Assembly: GCA_902572065.1 (NCBI GenBank)
Contig: CACGEL010000039.1
Coordinates: 1-5,394 of the forward strand
Source: an uncultured Prochlorococcus sp.
GTDB taxonomy: Bacteria > Cyanobacteriota > Cyanobacteriia > PCC-6307 > Cyanobiaceae
DNA: 5,394 nucleotides
Direction of reading: 5' to 3'
The position numbers and the translations under genes are program-made. Positions 1 through 5,394 of this stretch are shown here, in pieces. Numbering within the stretch: position 1 is the first letter of the stretch; each line of letters opens with the position of its first letter. A model generated the notes under the pieces. It was not told where the DNA came from. It searched no databases and worked only from the letters and a program-made list of their open reading frames with translations.

Positions 1-1319
1 GAAAGGTCTTAAACTTCGATTTTTTTGATCAGAAATTACAAACTCTAATAATTATTGGTCTTGGAGAAAGCAAAAATATTAGTACTAATGATATTAAAAG
101 TTCTCTAGCAGAAACCATTAGAAAAAGTGCTGATAAAGATGAAAAAATTAGTATCCTGTTTCCTTGGGAATTAATAAACTCTCAAGAAGAAATTAGATCT
201 TTTGGAGAAGCAGCAAGATTATCAGCCTATAAAGATAATCGATTCAATAGCAAAAGAGCTGATAAAAAAGTTCTAAAAGAAATTGAATTTTTGAATTTAA
301 ATAAATTTGAAGATATAAATTTCGATGAGACAGGATATCTTTGTGAAGGTGTTGAGCTTGCGAGGCGGCTTGTAGCTGCTCCCCCAAATAGTCTTACTCC
401 ACTAGAAATGTCTAAACAAGCTTCAAAAATAGCTAAGGATCATGGCTTAGAAATTAAAATCCTTGAGAAAAATGAATGTGAAGATTTAGGTATGGGTGCA
501 TATTTAGCTGTAGCCAAAGGTTCTGATTTAGAACCTAAATTTATACACTTGACTTTAAAGTCAAAAAGTCCTGTCAAAGAAAAGATTGCATTAGTAGGCA
601 AAGGTCTAACCTTTGATTCAGGAGGCTACAACCTAAAAGTTGGAGCATCTCAAATTGAAATGATGAAATATGACATGGGTGGGAGCGCTGCAGTTTTAGG
701 AGCTGCCAAAGCACTTGGAGCTATAAAACCAGACGGATTAGAAATACACTTTATTGTGGCAGCTTGCGAAAATATGATAAATGGATCAGCTGTACATCCA
801 GGAGATGTAATAAAAGCTTCAAATGGCAAGACAATTGAAATTAATAATACTGATGCTGAGGGTAGGCTCACATTGGCCGATGCATTAACCTATGCATCAA
901 ATTTAAAACCTGATTCAATAATTGATCTTGCTACTTTGACTGGCGCAATTGTTGTTGCATTAGGAAATGATGTAGCCGGTTTTTGGACCAATAATAATTT
1001 GATGGCAAAGGACTTAAAAACAGCATCATCCCAAGCTGGAGAATCATTATGGCAAATGCCTTTACAAAAATCTTATAAAGATGGTCTTAAGTCACACATT
1101 GCCGATATGAAAAACACTGGGCCAAGGGCAGGAGGATCAATAACTGCTGCATTATTTCTAGAAGAATTTTTTGATAGCAATATAAAATGGGCTCATATAG
1201 ACATAGCTGGAACTTGTTGGACTGACAAAAATAAAGGGATTAACCCATCAGGAGCTACAGGATACGGAGTTAAAACTTTAGTCCAATGGATTAAAAATAA
1301 ATGTATTGATCATAAATAA
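1..1319 (+). CDS. pepA: Leucyl aminopeptidase (M17 family), 5' end outside the window
   Basis: Cytosolic two-metal aminopeptidase that removes N-terminal residues from peptides and serves in protein turnover. The frame is open from base 3 to the TAA at 1317-1319, giving 438 visible codons. Relatives are about 490 residues, so some 50-60 N-terminal residues are missing beyond the left edge. The visible N-terminal part is the poorly conserved regulatory domain. The catalytic domain follows, with the metal-binding motif [11 protein letters not shown] (Lys codon 600-602, Asp codon 615-617), the Asp of KYDMGG (672-674), and the M17 signature NTDAEGRL (849-869; Asp 852-854, Glu 858-860, catalytic Arg 864-866). 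All expected ligands are present and there is no frameshift, so the gene looks functional. An in-frame TTG at 291 is internal, not the start. The gene converges on msrA with no base between the two stop codons. The family call is very secure; assignment to a cyanobacterial orthologue is from memory. Confidence 0.96.
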   Translation, partial: KVLNFDFFDQKLQTLIIIGLGESKNISTNDIKSSLAETIRKSADKDEKISILFPWELINSQEEIRSFGEAARLSAYKDNRFNSKRADKKVLKEIEFLNLNKFEDINFDETGYLCEGVELARRLVAAPPNSLTPLEMSKQASKIAKDHGLEIKILEKNECEDLGMGAYLAVAKGSDLEPKFIHLTLKSKSPVKEKIALVGKGLTFDSGGYNLKVGASQIEMMKYDMGGSAAVLGAAKALGAIKPDGLEIHFIVAACENMINGSAVHPGDVIKASNGKTIEINNTDAEGRLTLADALTYASNLKPDSIIDLATLTGAIVVALGNDVAGFWTNNNLMAKDLKTASSQAGESLWQMPLQKSYKDGLKSHIADMKNTGPRAGGSITAALFLEEFFDSNIKWAHIDIAGTCWTDKNKGINPSGATGYGVKTLVQWIKNKCIDHK

Positions 1320-1922
1320 TTATTCAGACCAAACATTAATTGATCTAGCATTATCTTTCCATAATCTGTCCAATCTTTGGTCTCTGCCGCAAGTGTATCT
1401 ATAGAACTTATATTTTAATTCATTTCTATTAGCAAAATCCTGATGATAATCCTCAGCTTCCCAGAACTGACTTTTTGGTTTTAACTCAACACTAATTTGT
1501 TCTAATTTAACTCCCAGTTCCTTTGAAACAGAAAGAAGGGATTTACTTGCTTCATTCTCTTCATCTGAATTTCCAAAAAATATGACTGGTCTATAAGAAT
1601 TACCTCTGTCACAAAATTGACCTCCTGCGTCAAGTGGATCAATATTTCTAAAATATAATCTATATATTTCTGATAAAGTTACCACTTCAGAATCATAATT
1701 TACTAAAACGACTTCTTGATGTCCATCATGATTCTCATAAGTAGGTTTTTGTAAAACTCCACCAGAGTATCCACTTGTTACTGAATTAACTCCTTTTAAT
1801 GACTCTAAATCATGTTCTAAGCACCAAAAACATCCTCCTGCAAGTACCACTTCTTTAGCGAAAGTATTTATAGGATTTACTAATATTGAAAATATAATAA
1901 TTAATGAGAAAAGATATTTCAT
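1320..1922 (-). CDS. msrA: Peptide-methionine (S)-S-oxide reductase MsrA, predicted exported
   Basis: Reduces methionine-S-sulfoxide in oxidised proteins back to methionine. The 200-residue product has the MsrA signature GGCFWC with catalytic Cys31 and a second Cys34, then GYSGG (51-55), HQEVV (68-72), DPLDAGGQFCDRG (95-107, with Cys104), YHQDF (159-163) and Cys178 near the C-terminus. Residues 1-22 form a signal peptide: Lys2, a hydrophobic stretch to about residue 15, and a TFA cleavage site before Lys23. There is no lipobox cysteine. This suggests a periplasmic or thylakoid-lumen location, inferred from sequence only. The ATG at 1920-1922 is the first possible start, because an in-frame TGA lies two codons upstream. 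The gene sits 16 bases after lpxB and is probably the last of the operon. No Shine-Dalgarno is visible. Its stop abuts that of pepA. Confidence 0.95.
   Translation of the reverse strand: MKYLFSLIIIFSILVNPINTFAKEVVLAGGCFWCLEHDLESLKGVNSVTSGYSGGVLQKPTYENHDGHQEVVLVNYDSEVVTLSEIYRLYFRNIDPLDAGGQFCDRGNSYRPVIFFGNSDEENEASKSLLSVSKELGVKLEQISVELKPKSQFWEAEDYHQDFANRNELKYKFYRYTCGRDQRLDRLWKDNARSINVWSE
1857..1922 (-). other. Predicted signal peptide of MsrA (residues 1-22)
   Basis: This is a short Sec-type leader: a Lys at position 2, a run of Leu, Ile, Phe and Ser residues to about position 15, then a polar region ending TFA before the mature start KEVVLAGG. The mature MsrA fold begins within about five residues of the predicted cut, so the leader is an addition to the catalytic domain and not part of it. 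The exact cleavage position is inferred by eye. Confidence 0.75.
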
Positions 1923-1938
1923 TTTTCAATTATAAACA

Positions 1939-3117
1939 TCAAATTAAAGAATTAATAATTTCTTCAGCAGCCCTTTTGACAACACCTACTTGACCTAACT
2001 CTTTTTTTAAGACAGCATAACCTTTTGAAATTTTTGCTTTTTCTGATTTACTATCTATAACTCTACAAGCTTTATCAAATATTTTTTTTACCTCAAATTC
2101 TTTTTGAACGAATTCAGGAATAATTAACTTTTTTACTAATAAATTTACTGGTGAAATAAATTTAACTTTGAAATTCAAAATTTTTTTTGCAATAAAAGCT
2201 GTTACTCTACTAACTCTATATCCAACGATTTGAGGTATCCCATATAAAGCTAATTCCATATTTACTGTTCCTGATTTACATAGAGCTAATTTAGATAATG
2301 AATAAATATATGTTTTTAATTCATCAATATCATTTTGAGATATAACTTTACCTTTAACTTTATACTTATCTAAAGCCATTTTGAATTTAACATCAAAAAC
2401 TTCTCTACAAGAAGGAATATAAACAATAAGATTTGGGTATTTTTGTTGTAATTTTCTAGCTACCTTCATAAAAACGGGTAATACATATTTTAATTCTTGA
2501 GGTCTCGATGCTGGCATCAATAATAATATATTTTCATTTGCTCGAAGCTTTAGGATTTTCCTAGAATCTTTTTTGGTTGGAAGTTTTTTTATCAAATCGA
2601 TCATCGGATGTCCAATCCATAAAACATTACCTCCTCTTCTTTTATAAAAATTTGCTTCTTGTTTAAAAATTGCAAAAATTCTATCGGAAAAGCTTATTAG
2701 ATCCGTCGTAGAATTATTACCAACTCTCCAAGCCCACTCTTGAGGGGCAATATAATAATAAATTGGGATTTTATTCCTCTTATTTCTTAATTTTCTTCCA
2801 ATTTTAATATTAGGACCCATATAGTCTATTAGAACTAAGCAATCCGGCGATAAGTTATTAAGTGATCTATAAAATTTTTTTTGTACTTGAATTGTTGGAA
2901 TAATAAGTGGCAAAGCCTCCCAAATCCCTATGGCACTTATTGAAGTAGTATCTTGCAAAATTTTCACACCCTCTGTTCTCATTCTCTCTCCGCCCAAGCC
3001 ATATAGTTCTAAATCAATCGAACATTTTTTAGCTTCATTTAATAAAGCATTAGCTAATAAACTTCCATGTAAATCTCCTGAAACTTCTCCAGTACTTATG
3101 AATATTTTTTTATTCAT
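1939..3117 (-). CDS. lpxB: Lipid-A-disaccharide synthase
   Basis: Glycosyltransferase (GT19) that joins 2,3-diacylglucosamine-1-phosphate and UDP-2,3-diacylglucosamine into the lipid A disaccharide at the inner face of the cytoplasmic membrane. The 392 residues match the usual family length. Visible motifs in order: STGEVSGDLHG (8-18), IDYMGPN with Asp98 where the family has an essential Asp, YIAPQEWAWR (122-131), IGHPMID (168-174), LLLMPASRPQEL (198-209, the counterpart of the PGSR motif, with Arg205), and KSGTVNMELAL (281-291) followed by GIPQIVGYRV, which forms the donor site. The ATG at 3115-3117 lies inside the lpxA stop (ATGA), so translation is probably coupled; no Shine-Dalgarno is seen. 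The gene is unusually rich in A7-A8 tracts on the coding strand. It is intact, ending in TGA at 1939-1941. Confidence 0.96.
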   Translation of the reverse strand: MNKKIFISTGEVSGDLHGSLLANALLNEAKKCSIDLELYGLGGERMRTEGVKILQDTTSISAIGIWEALPLIIPTIQVQKKFYRSLNNLSPDCLVLIDYMGPNIKIGRKLRNKRNKIPIYYYIAPQEWAWRVGNNSTTDLISFSDRIFAIFKQEANFYKRRGGNVLWIGHPMIDLIKKLPTKKDSRKILKLRANENILLLMPASRPQELKYVLPVFMKVARKLQQKYPNLIVYIPSCREVFDVKFKMALDKYKVKGKVISQNDIDELKTYIYSLSKLALCKSGTVNMELALYGIPQIVGYRVSRVTAFIAKKILNFKVKFISPVNLLVKKLIIPEFVQKEFEVKKIFDKACRVIDSKSEKAKISKGYAVLKKELGQVGVVKRAAEEIINSLI

Positions 3118-3956
3118 AAATTAATTGAAGGCATTGGTCCTCTTCTTTTCTTAGATATTGAATCTTGTAAAAAATTACATAGCTTAGTAGAAGAAATATC
3201 TAATTTTCCTTTCATCGCTATCTCCAATGAAATAGAAAATACGTCATTAGACTTAAATAATAAATTCCATGTATTTTGCAATGATTTCAAATCAAACTCT
3301 TTATCTCCCATCAACCCACTTCTTTTAATTCCTACCCTATTTAGGCCTCGCAATCTACCAGGATGCCCCTCTGCCAAGCAAAAAGGAGGCACATCTCTAT
3401 CTACTCTAGTCATTCCTCCTATCATTGCGAGATATCCAACATGTACAAATTGATGTATACCTAAACAACCTCCAATAATTGCATTATCTTCAACTTTTAC
3501 ATGACCAGCAACCTGCACACTATTTGACAAAACAATTCCATTACCAAGTTCACAATTATGACCAATATGTGTATATGCCATTAATAAATTATTATTCCCA
3601 ATAATTGTTTTCTCTCCTTCATCAGTTGCCTTATTAATAGTTACGCACTCTCTAAATGTATTATTATCTCCAATAATTACCTCTGTAGATGCACCTTGAT
3701 ATTTAAGGTCTTGGGGCTCAAGACCTATAAAAACATTTGGGAAGACTTTATTATTTTTACCTATTTTAGTTTTTCCTTCAATTACAGCATTAGATCCTAT
3801 TTTGGTACCAGCTTCAATGATTACGTTTGGTCCAACAATCGCTCCACTCGCAATTGAAACTCCATCATGCAATTCTGCACTTGAATCGACAAATGCATTG
3901 GGATGCACTCTGGCACCTTTAAAATAAGAATTTACTTTGGTATTTTTGATCTCCAT
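3114..3956 (-). CDS. lpxA: UDP-N-acetylglucosamine O-acyltransferase
   Basis: First enzyme of lipid A synthesis: transfers a 3-hydroxyacyl chain from acyl carrier protein to the 3-OH of UDP-GlcNAc. With the ATG at 3954-3956 the product is 280 residues. Residues about 16-200 are hexapeptide repeats of the left-handed beta-helix (such as VHPNAFVD, IGSNAVIEG, IIGNNN), followed by an alpha-helical C-terminus. THIGHNC (129-135) carries His133, matching the catalytic His125 of E. coli LpxA, and His130 matches His122. GIHQF (166-170) and RDVPPF are also family hallmarks. An in-frame TTG at 3966-3968 would add four residues (MINK) and overlap fabZ by 8 bases. I prefer the ATG, which sits 4 bases after the fabZ stop, but cannot exclude the TTG. 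The stop TGA overlaps the lpxB ATG. Confidence 0.95.
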   Translation of the reverse strand: MEIKNTKVNSYFKGARVHPNAFVDSSAELHDGVSIASGAIVGPNVIIEAGTKIGSNAVIEGKTKIGKNNKVFPNVFIGLEPQDLKYQGASTEVIIGDNNTFRECVTINKATDEGEKTIIGNNNLLMAYTHIGHNCELGNGIVLSNSVQVAGHVKVEDNAIIGGCLGIHQFVHVGYLAMIGGMTRVDRDVPPFCLAEGHPGRLRGLNRVGIKRSGLMGDKEFDLKSLQNTWNLLFKSNDVFSISLEIAMKGKLDISSTKLCNFLQDSISKKRRGPMPSINL

Positions 3957-3960
3957 TTTA

Positions 3961-4419
3961 TTAATCAACTAATGAAAACATTAATTCGCCTGAGCAAACT
4001 AACTTACCATCAACATGAACTTCACCTTTTACCTTCCCAAATCTTTGTCGTTTTATACTTAATAACTCACAGGTAATTACTAATTGATCGCCAGGTACAA
4101 CTGGTCTTCTAAATTTGACATTATTAATACCTGCAAAAACAAAAAGCCCTTTAGGGAGGTCAGGCATTTGTGTTACGATTATTCCTCCTACTTGAGCCAT
4201 TGATTCAACAATAAGCACTCCAGGCATTAAAGGTCTATCTGGGAAGTGACCCTGAAATTGAGGCTCATTTATAGTTATATTTTTCAATGCAACAGCTTTT
4301 TTGCCTGGAACATTTTCTATAACTCTATCTACCAGAGCAAAAGGAAATCTATGAGGCAAAAGACCTAGTATTTCCTCAGATGATAGTTGTTTATTTTCAC
4401 TCAATAATTGCTTTTCCAA
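3961..4419 (-). CDS. fabZ: 3-hydroxyacyl-ACP dehydratase FabZ (TTG start)
   Basis: Dehydrates 3-hydroxyacyl-ACP to trans-2-enoyl-ACP in type II fatty acid synthesis, and so competes with LpxA for the same acyl-ACP pool. The 152-residue hot-dog-fold protein has [13 protein letters not shown] (20-32) with catalytic His23, the [18 protein letters not shown] segment (56-73) with catalytic Glu72, and the conserved [11 protein letters not shown]. The start is a TTG at 4417-4419: an in-frame TAA lies at 4423-4425, and no in-frame ATG occurs before Met65, which is past the catalytic His. The only other candidate before the catalytic motif that I noted is a TTG five codons later. The gene lies 18 bases after lpxC, and no Shine-Dalgarno is visible in that gap. 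Location between lpxC and lpxA is the classic link of fatty acid and lipid A synthesis. FabZ is favoured over FabA because of the lipid A context and sequence. Confidence 0.95.
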   Translation of the reverse strand: MEKQLLSENKQLSSEEILGLLPHRFPFALVDRVIENVPGKKAVALKNITINEPQFQGHFPDRPLMPGVLIVESMAQVGGIIVTQMPDLPKGLFVFAGINNVKFRRPVVPGDQLVITCELLSIKRQRFGKVKGEVHVDGKLVCSGELMFSLVD

Positions 4420-4437
4420 AACTTAAAAAAGATAAAG

Positions 4438-5274
4438 TTAATTTTTTAGTGATGAGGCCAATAAAGCATTTAAAGAATGTGATCCTTTATATACTAAAAT
4501 TTGTGCCTTAGGTAACCCTACCAAAGCCAAGTCCCCAATAAGGTCTAAAATTTTATGTCTTATAGGTTCATTACTAAATCTTAATGGAGGATTAACCCAT
4601 TTATCTCCATCACAGACAAGGGCATTTTCTAAACTACCCCCTTTGATTAATCCAAGTTCACTTAACTCTTGAAATTGGTCCTTAAAACCAAATGTCCTCG
4701 CTGGAGCAATATTTTCAACAAAACATTTAGGATTCAAATCTATTACATAAGTTTGATTTCCAATTGCTTTATACGGAAAACTTATTGTTGAGATAATTGT
4801 TATTTTGTTTGATGGAGTTAAAGCTATAACTGAACTATTTTTATTTAAAACAATTGATTTATTAATTTCTCGTATAAAATTTGTTGGTTTAGGAACTTTT
4901 TTAATACCAACTTCTTCAAATGCCTTAACCCATTGAATCGCTGATCCATCTAGTAATGGTATTTCCCTACCATCAACTTCGATAAGGATATAATTCAATC
5001 CACAGCCTGCCAATGAGGCTAATAAGTGCTCAATTGTATATAAATTTCTTCCTGCTAATTTAATTGCAGTACATAACATAGTGCTACCAATTAGATTTTG
5101 ATCTAACTTAAAAATCTCATCAGGCTTATCTGCAAAAGAAACATAAAACCCCTCTTTTTCAAACGGTGAAATTTTAACTCTTGTTTTTTCTCCACTGTGA
5201 AGTCCTATTCCCTCTTTATTAATAACACCAGAGAGAGTGTAACAGAAATCATAATTAGAAGGCCACGAAATCAC
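4438..5274 (-). CDS. lpxC: UDP-3-O-acyl-N-acetylglucosamine deacetylase (GTG start)
   Basis: Zinc-dependent amidase that removes the acetyl group from UDP-3-O-acyl-GlcNAc, the committed step of lipid A synthesis, in the cytoplasm. The product has 278 residues, slightly shorter than E. coli LpxC at 305. Motifs: KEGIGLHSG (20-28), TIEHLLASLAG (80-90) with catalytic Glu82 and zinc ligand His83, IPLLDGSA, ARTFGF, LRFSNEPIRHKILDLIGD (up to 248) with zinc ligands His240 and Asp244 and Lys241, and GSHSLN with His266 as the general acid equivalent. All catalytic residues are therefore present. The start is GTG at 5272-5274, the base after the upstream stop codon. The first in-frame ATG is residue 66, beyond conserved sequence. 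A weak GGA lies 8 bases before the GTG, inside the preceding gene. Confidence 0.95.
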   Translation of the reverse strand: MISWPSNYDFCYTLSGVINKEGIGLHSGEKTRVKISPFEKEGFYVSFADKPDEIFKLDQNLIGSTMLCTAIKLAGRNLYTIEHLLASLAGCGLNYILIEVDGREIPLLDGSAIQWVKAFEEVGIKKVPKPTNFIREINKSIVLNKNSSVIALTPSNKITIISTISFPYKAIGNQTYVIDLNPKCFVENIAPARTFGFKDQFQELSELGLIKGGSLENALVCDGDKWVNPPLRFSNEPIRHKILDLIGDLALVGLPKAQILVYKGSHSLNALLASSLKN

Positions 5275-5394
5275 TTAAAATTTCCATCCAACTCCAAGAG
5301 TATATCTCCAATCACCACTTAGTTCTTTGCTAGCTACATCTAATCTTAATGGCCCAACTGGTGTCTTAACGCCGACCCCTCCTCCAAGAGAATA
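5275..5394 (-). CDS. Omp85/BamA-type outer-membrane barrel protein, C-terminal 39 codons
   Basis: Only the end of this gene is in the window; it enters from the right edge and stops with TAA at 5275-5277. The visible 39 residues contain GGGVGVKTPVGPLRLDVA, the well-known signature near the end of Omp85 barrels (TPVGPLR), then alternating residues ending WRYTLGVGWKF. The terminal Phe is the usual outer-membrane insertion signal. Omp85 proteins fold or transport barrel proteins (BamA, TamA or the chloroplast Toc75 relative). Which subtype this is cannot be decided without the N-terminal POTRA domains, so no symbol is given. It lies immediately upstream of lpxC with no gap, consistent with one outer-membrane biogenesis transcript. 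Confidence 0.88.
   Translation of the reverse strand, partial: YSLGGGVGVKTPVGPLRLDVASKELSGDWRYTLGVGWKF

Noticed and set aside
291..293. TTG at 291 as the start of pepA, giving a 342-residue protein
   Set aside because: The same frame is open without a stop back to base 3 and reads as the normal N-terminal domain of the aminopeptidase, so the true start is outside the window.
650..871. Open frame of 73 codons on the - strand inside pepA
   Set aside because: It lies opposite the most conserved catalytic part of pepA and has no recognisable domain or ribosome-binding site; it is a shadow of the real gene.
1315..1324. AATAATTATT palindrome as a terminator hairpin
   Set aside because: It is all A/T with no loop and no following T-run on either strand, so it cannot form a stable intrinsic terminator.
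2875..2882. T-run on the + strand as part of an intrinsic terminator
   Set aside because: No GC-rich stem precedes it; it is the complement of Lys codons in lpxB.
2930..3124. Open frame of 64 codons on the + strand opposite the 5' end of lpxB
   Set aside because: It is antisense to the conserved N-terminal motif of LpxB, with low-complexity composition and no independent support.
1..5394. Mobile element, CRISPR array, tRNA or other RNA gene, or a transferred island
   Set aside because: No direct or inverted repeats of note, no transposase or integrase frame and no tRNA-like folds were seen; composition looks even and genes fill nearly every base.

Overview
The window is AT-rich (about one third G+C by eye), densely coded and free of mobile DNA. 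Protein sequences and gene order (Omp85 end, lpxC, fabZ, lpxA, lpxB, msrA, then convergent pepA) match what I recall of marine picocyanobacteria. Prochlorococcus, probably a low-GC high-light type, is the best guess. The genus assignment rests on remembered protein similarity and composition, not on a search.

Layout: the left quarter (1-1319, + strand) is the 3' nine-tenths or so of pepA, a leucyl aminopeptidase whose N-terminus lies outside the window. All the rest is on the - strand and, read in the direction of transcription from the right edge, runs: the last 39 codons of an outer-membrane Omp85/BamA-type barrel protein, lpxC, fabZ, lpxA, lpxB and msrA. The longest gap between genes is 18 bases. 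lpxB starts inside the lpxA stop codon (ATGA), lpxC starts on the base after the Omp85 stop, and pepA and msrA meet tail to tail with no base between their stops. No stretch over 300 bases lacks a gene. I see no RNA gene, CRISPR array, insertion sequence or convincing terminator.

Function: the - strand cluster is an outer-membrane biogenesis operon. LpxA acylates UDP-GlcNAc, LpxC deacetylates the product (the committed step of lipid A synthesis), and LpxB condenses two acylated glucosamines into the lipid A disaccharide. LpxD, which acts between LpxC and LpxB, is not in the window. FabZ makes the enoyl-ACP intermediates of fatty acid synthesis and draws on the same 3-hydroxyacyl-ACP pool as LpxA. 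The Omp85 protein inserts or transports barrel proteins at the same membrane. MsrA, at the operon's downstream end, carries a signal peptide and probably repairs oxidised methionines outside the cytoplasm. PepA is a cytosolic peptidase and looks functionally unrelated.

This is essentially an ordinary core-genome region. I did not find a previously undescribed system. The points worth a second look are non-ATG start codons, junction architecture, the exported MsrA, and sequence details in LpxA and lpxB.
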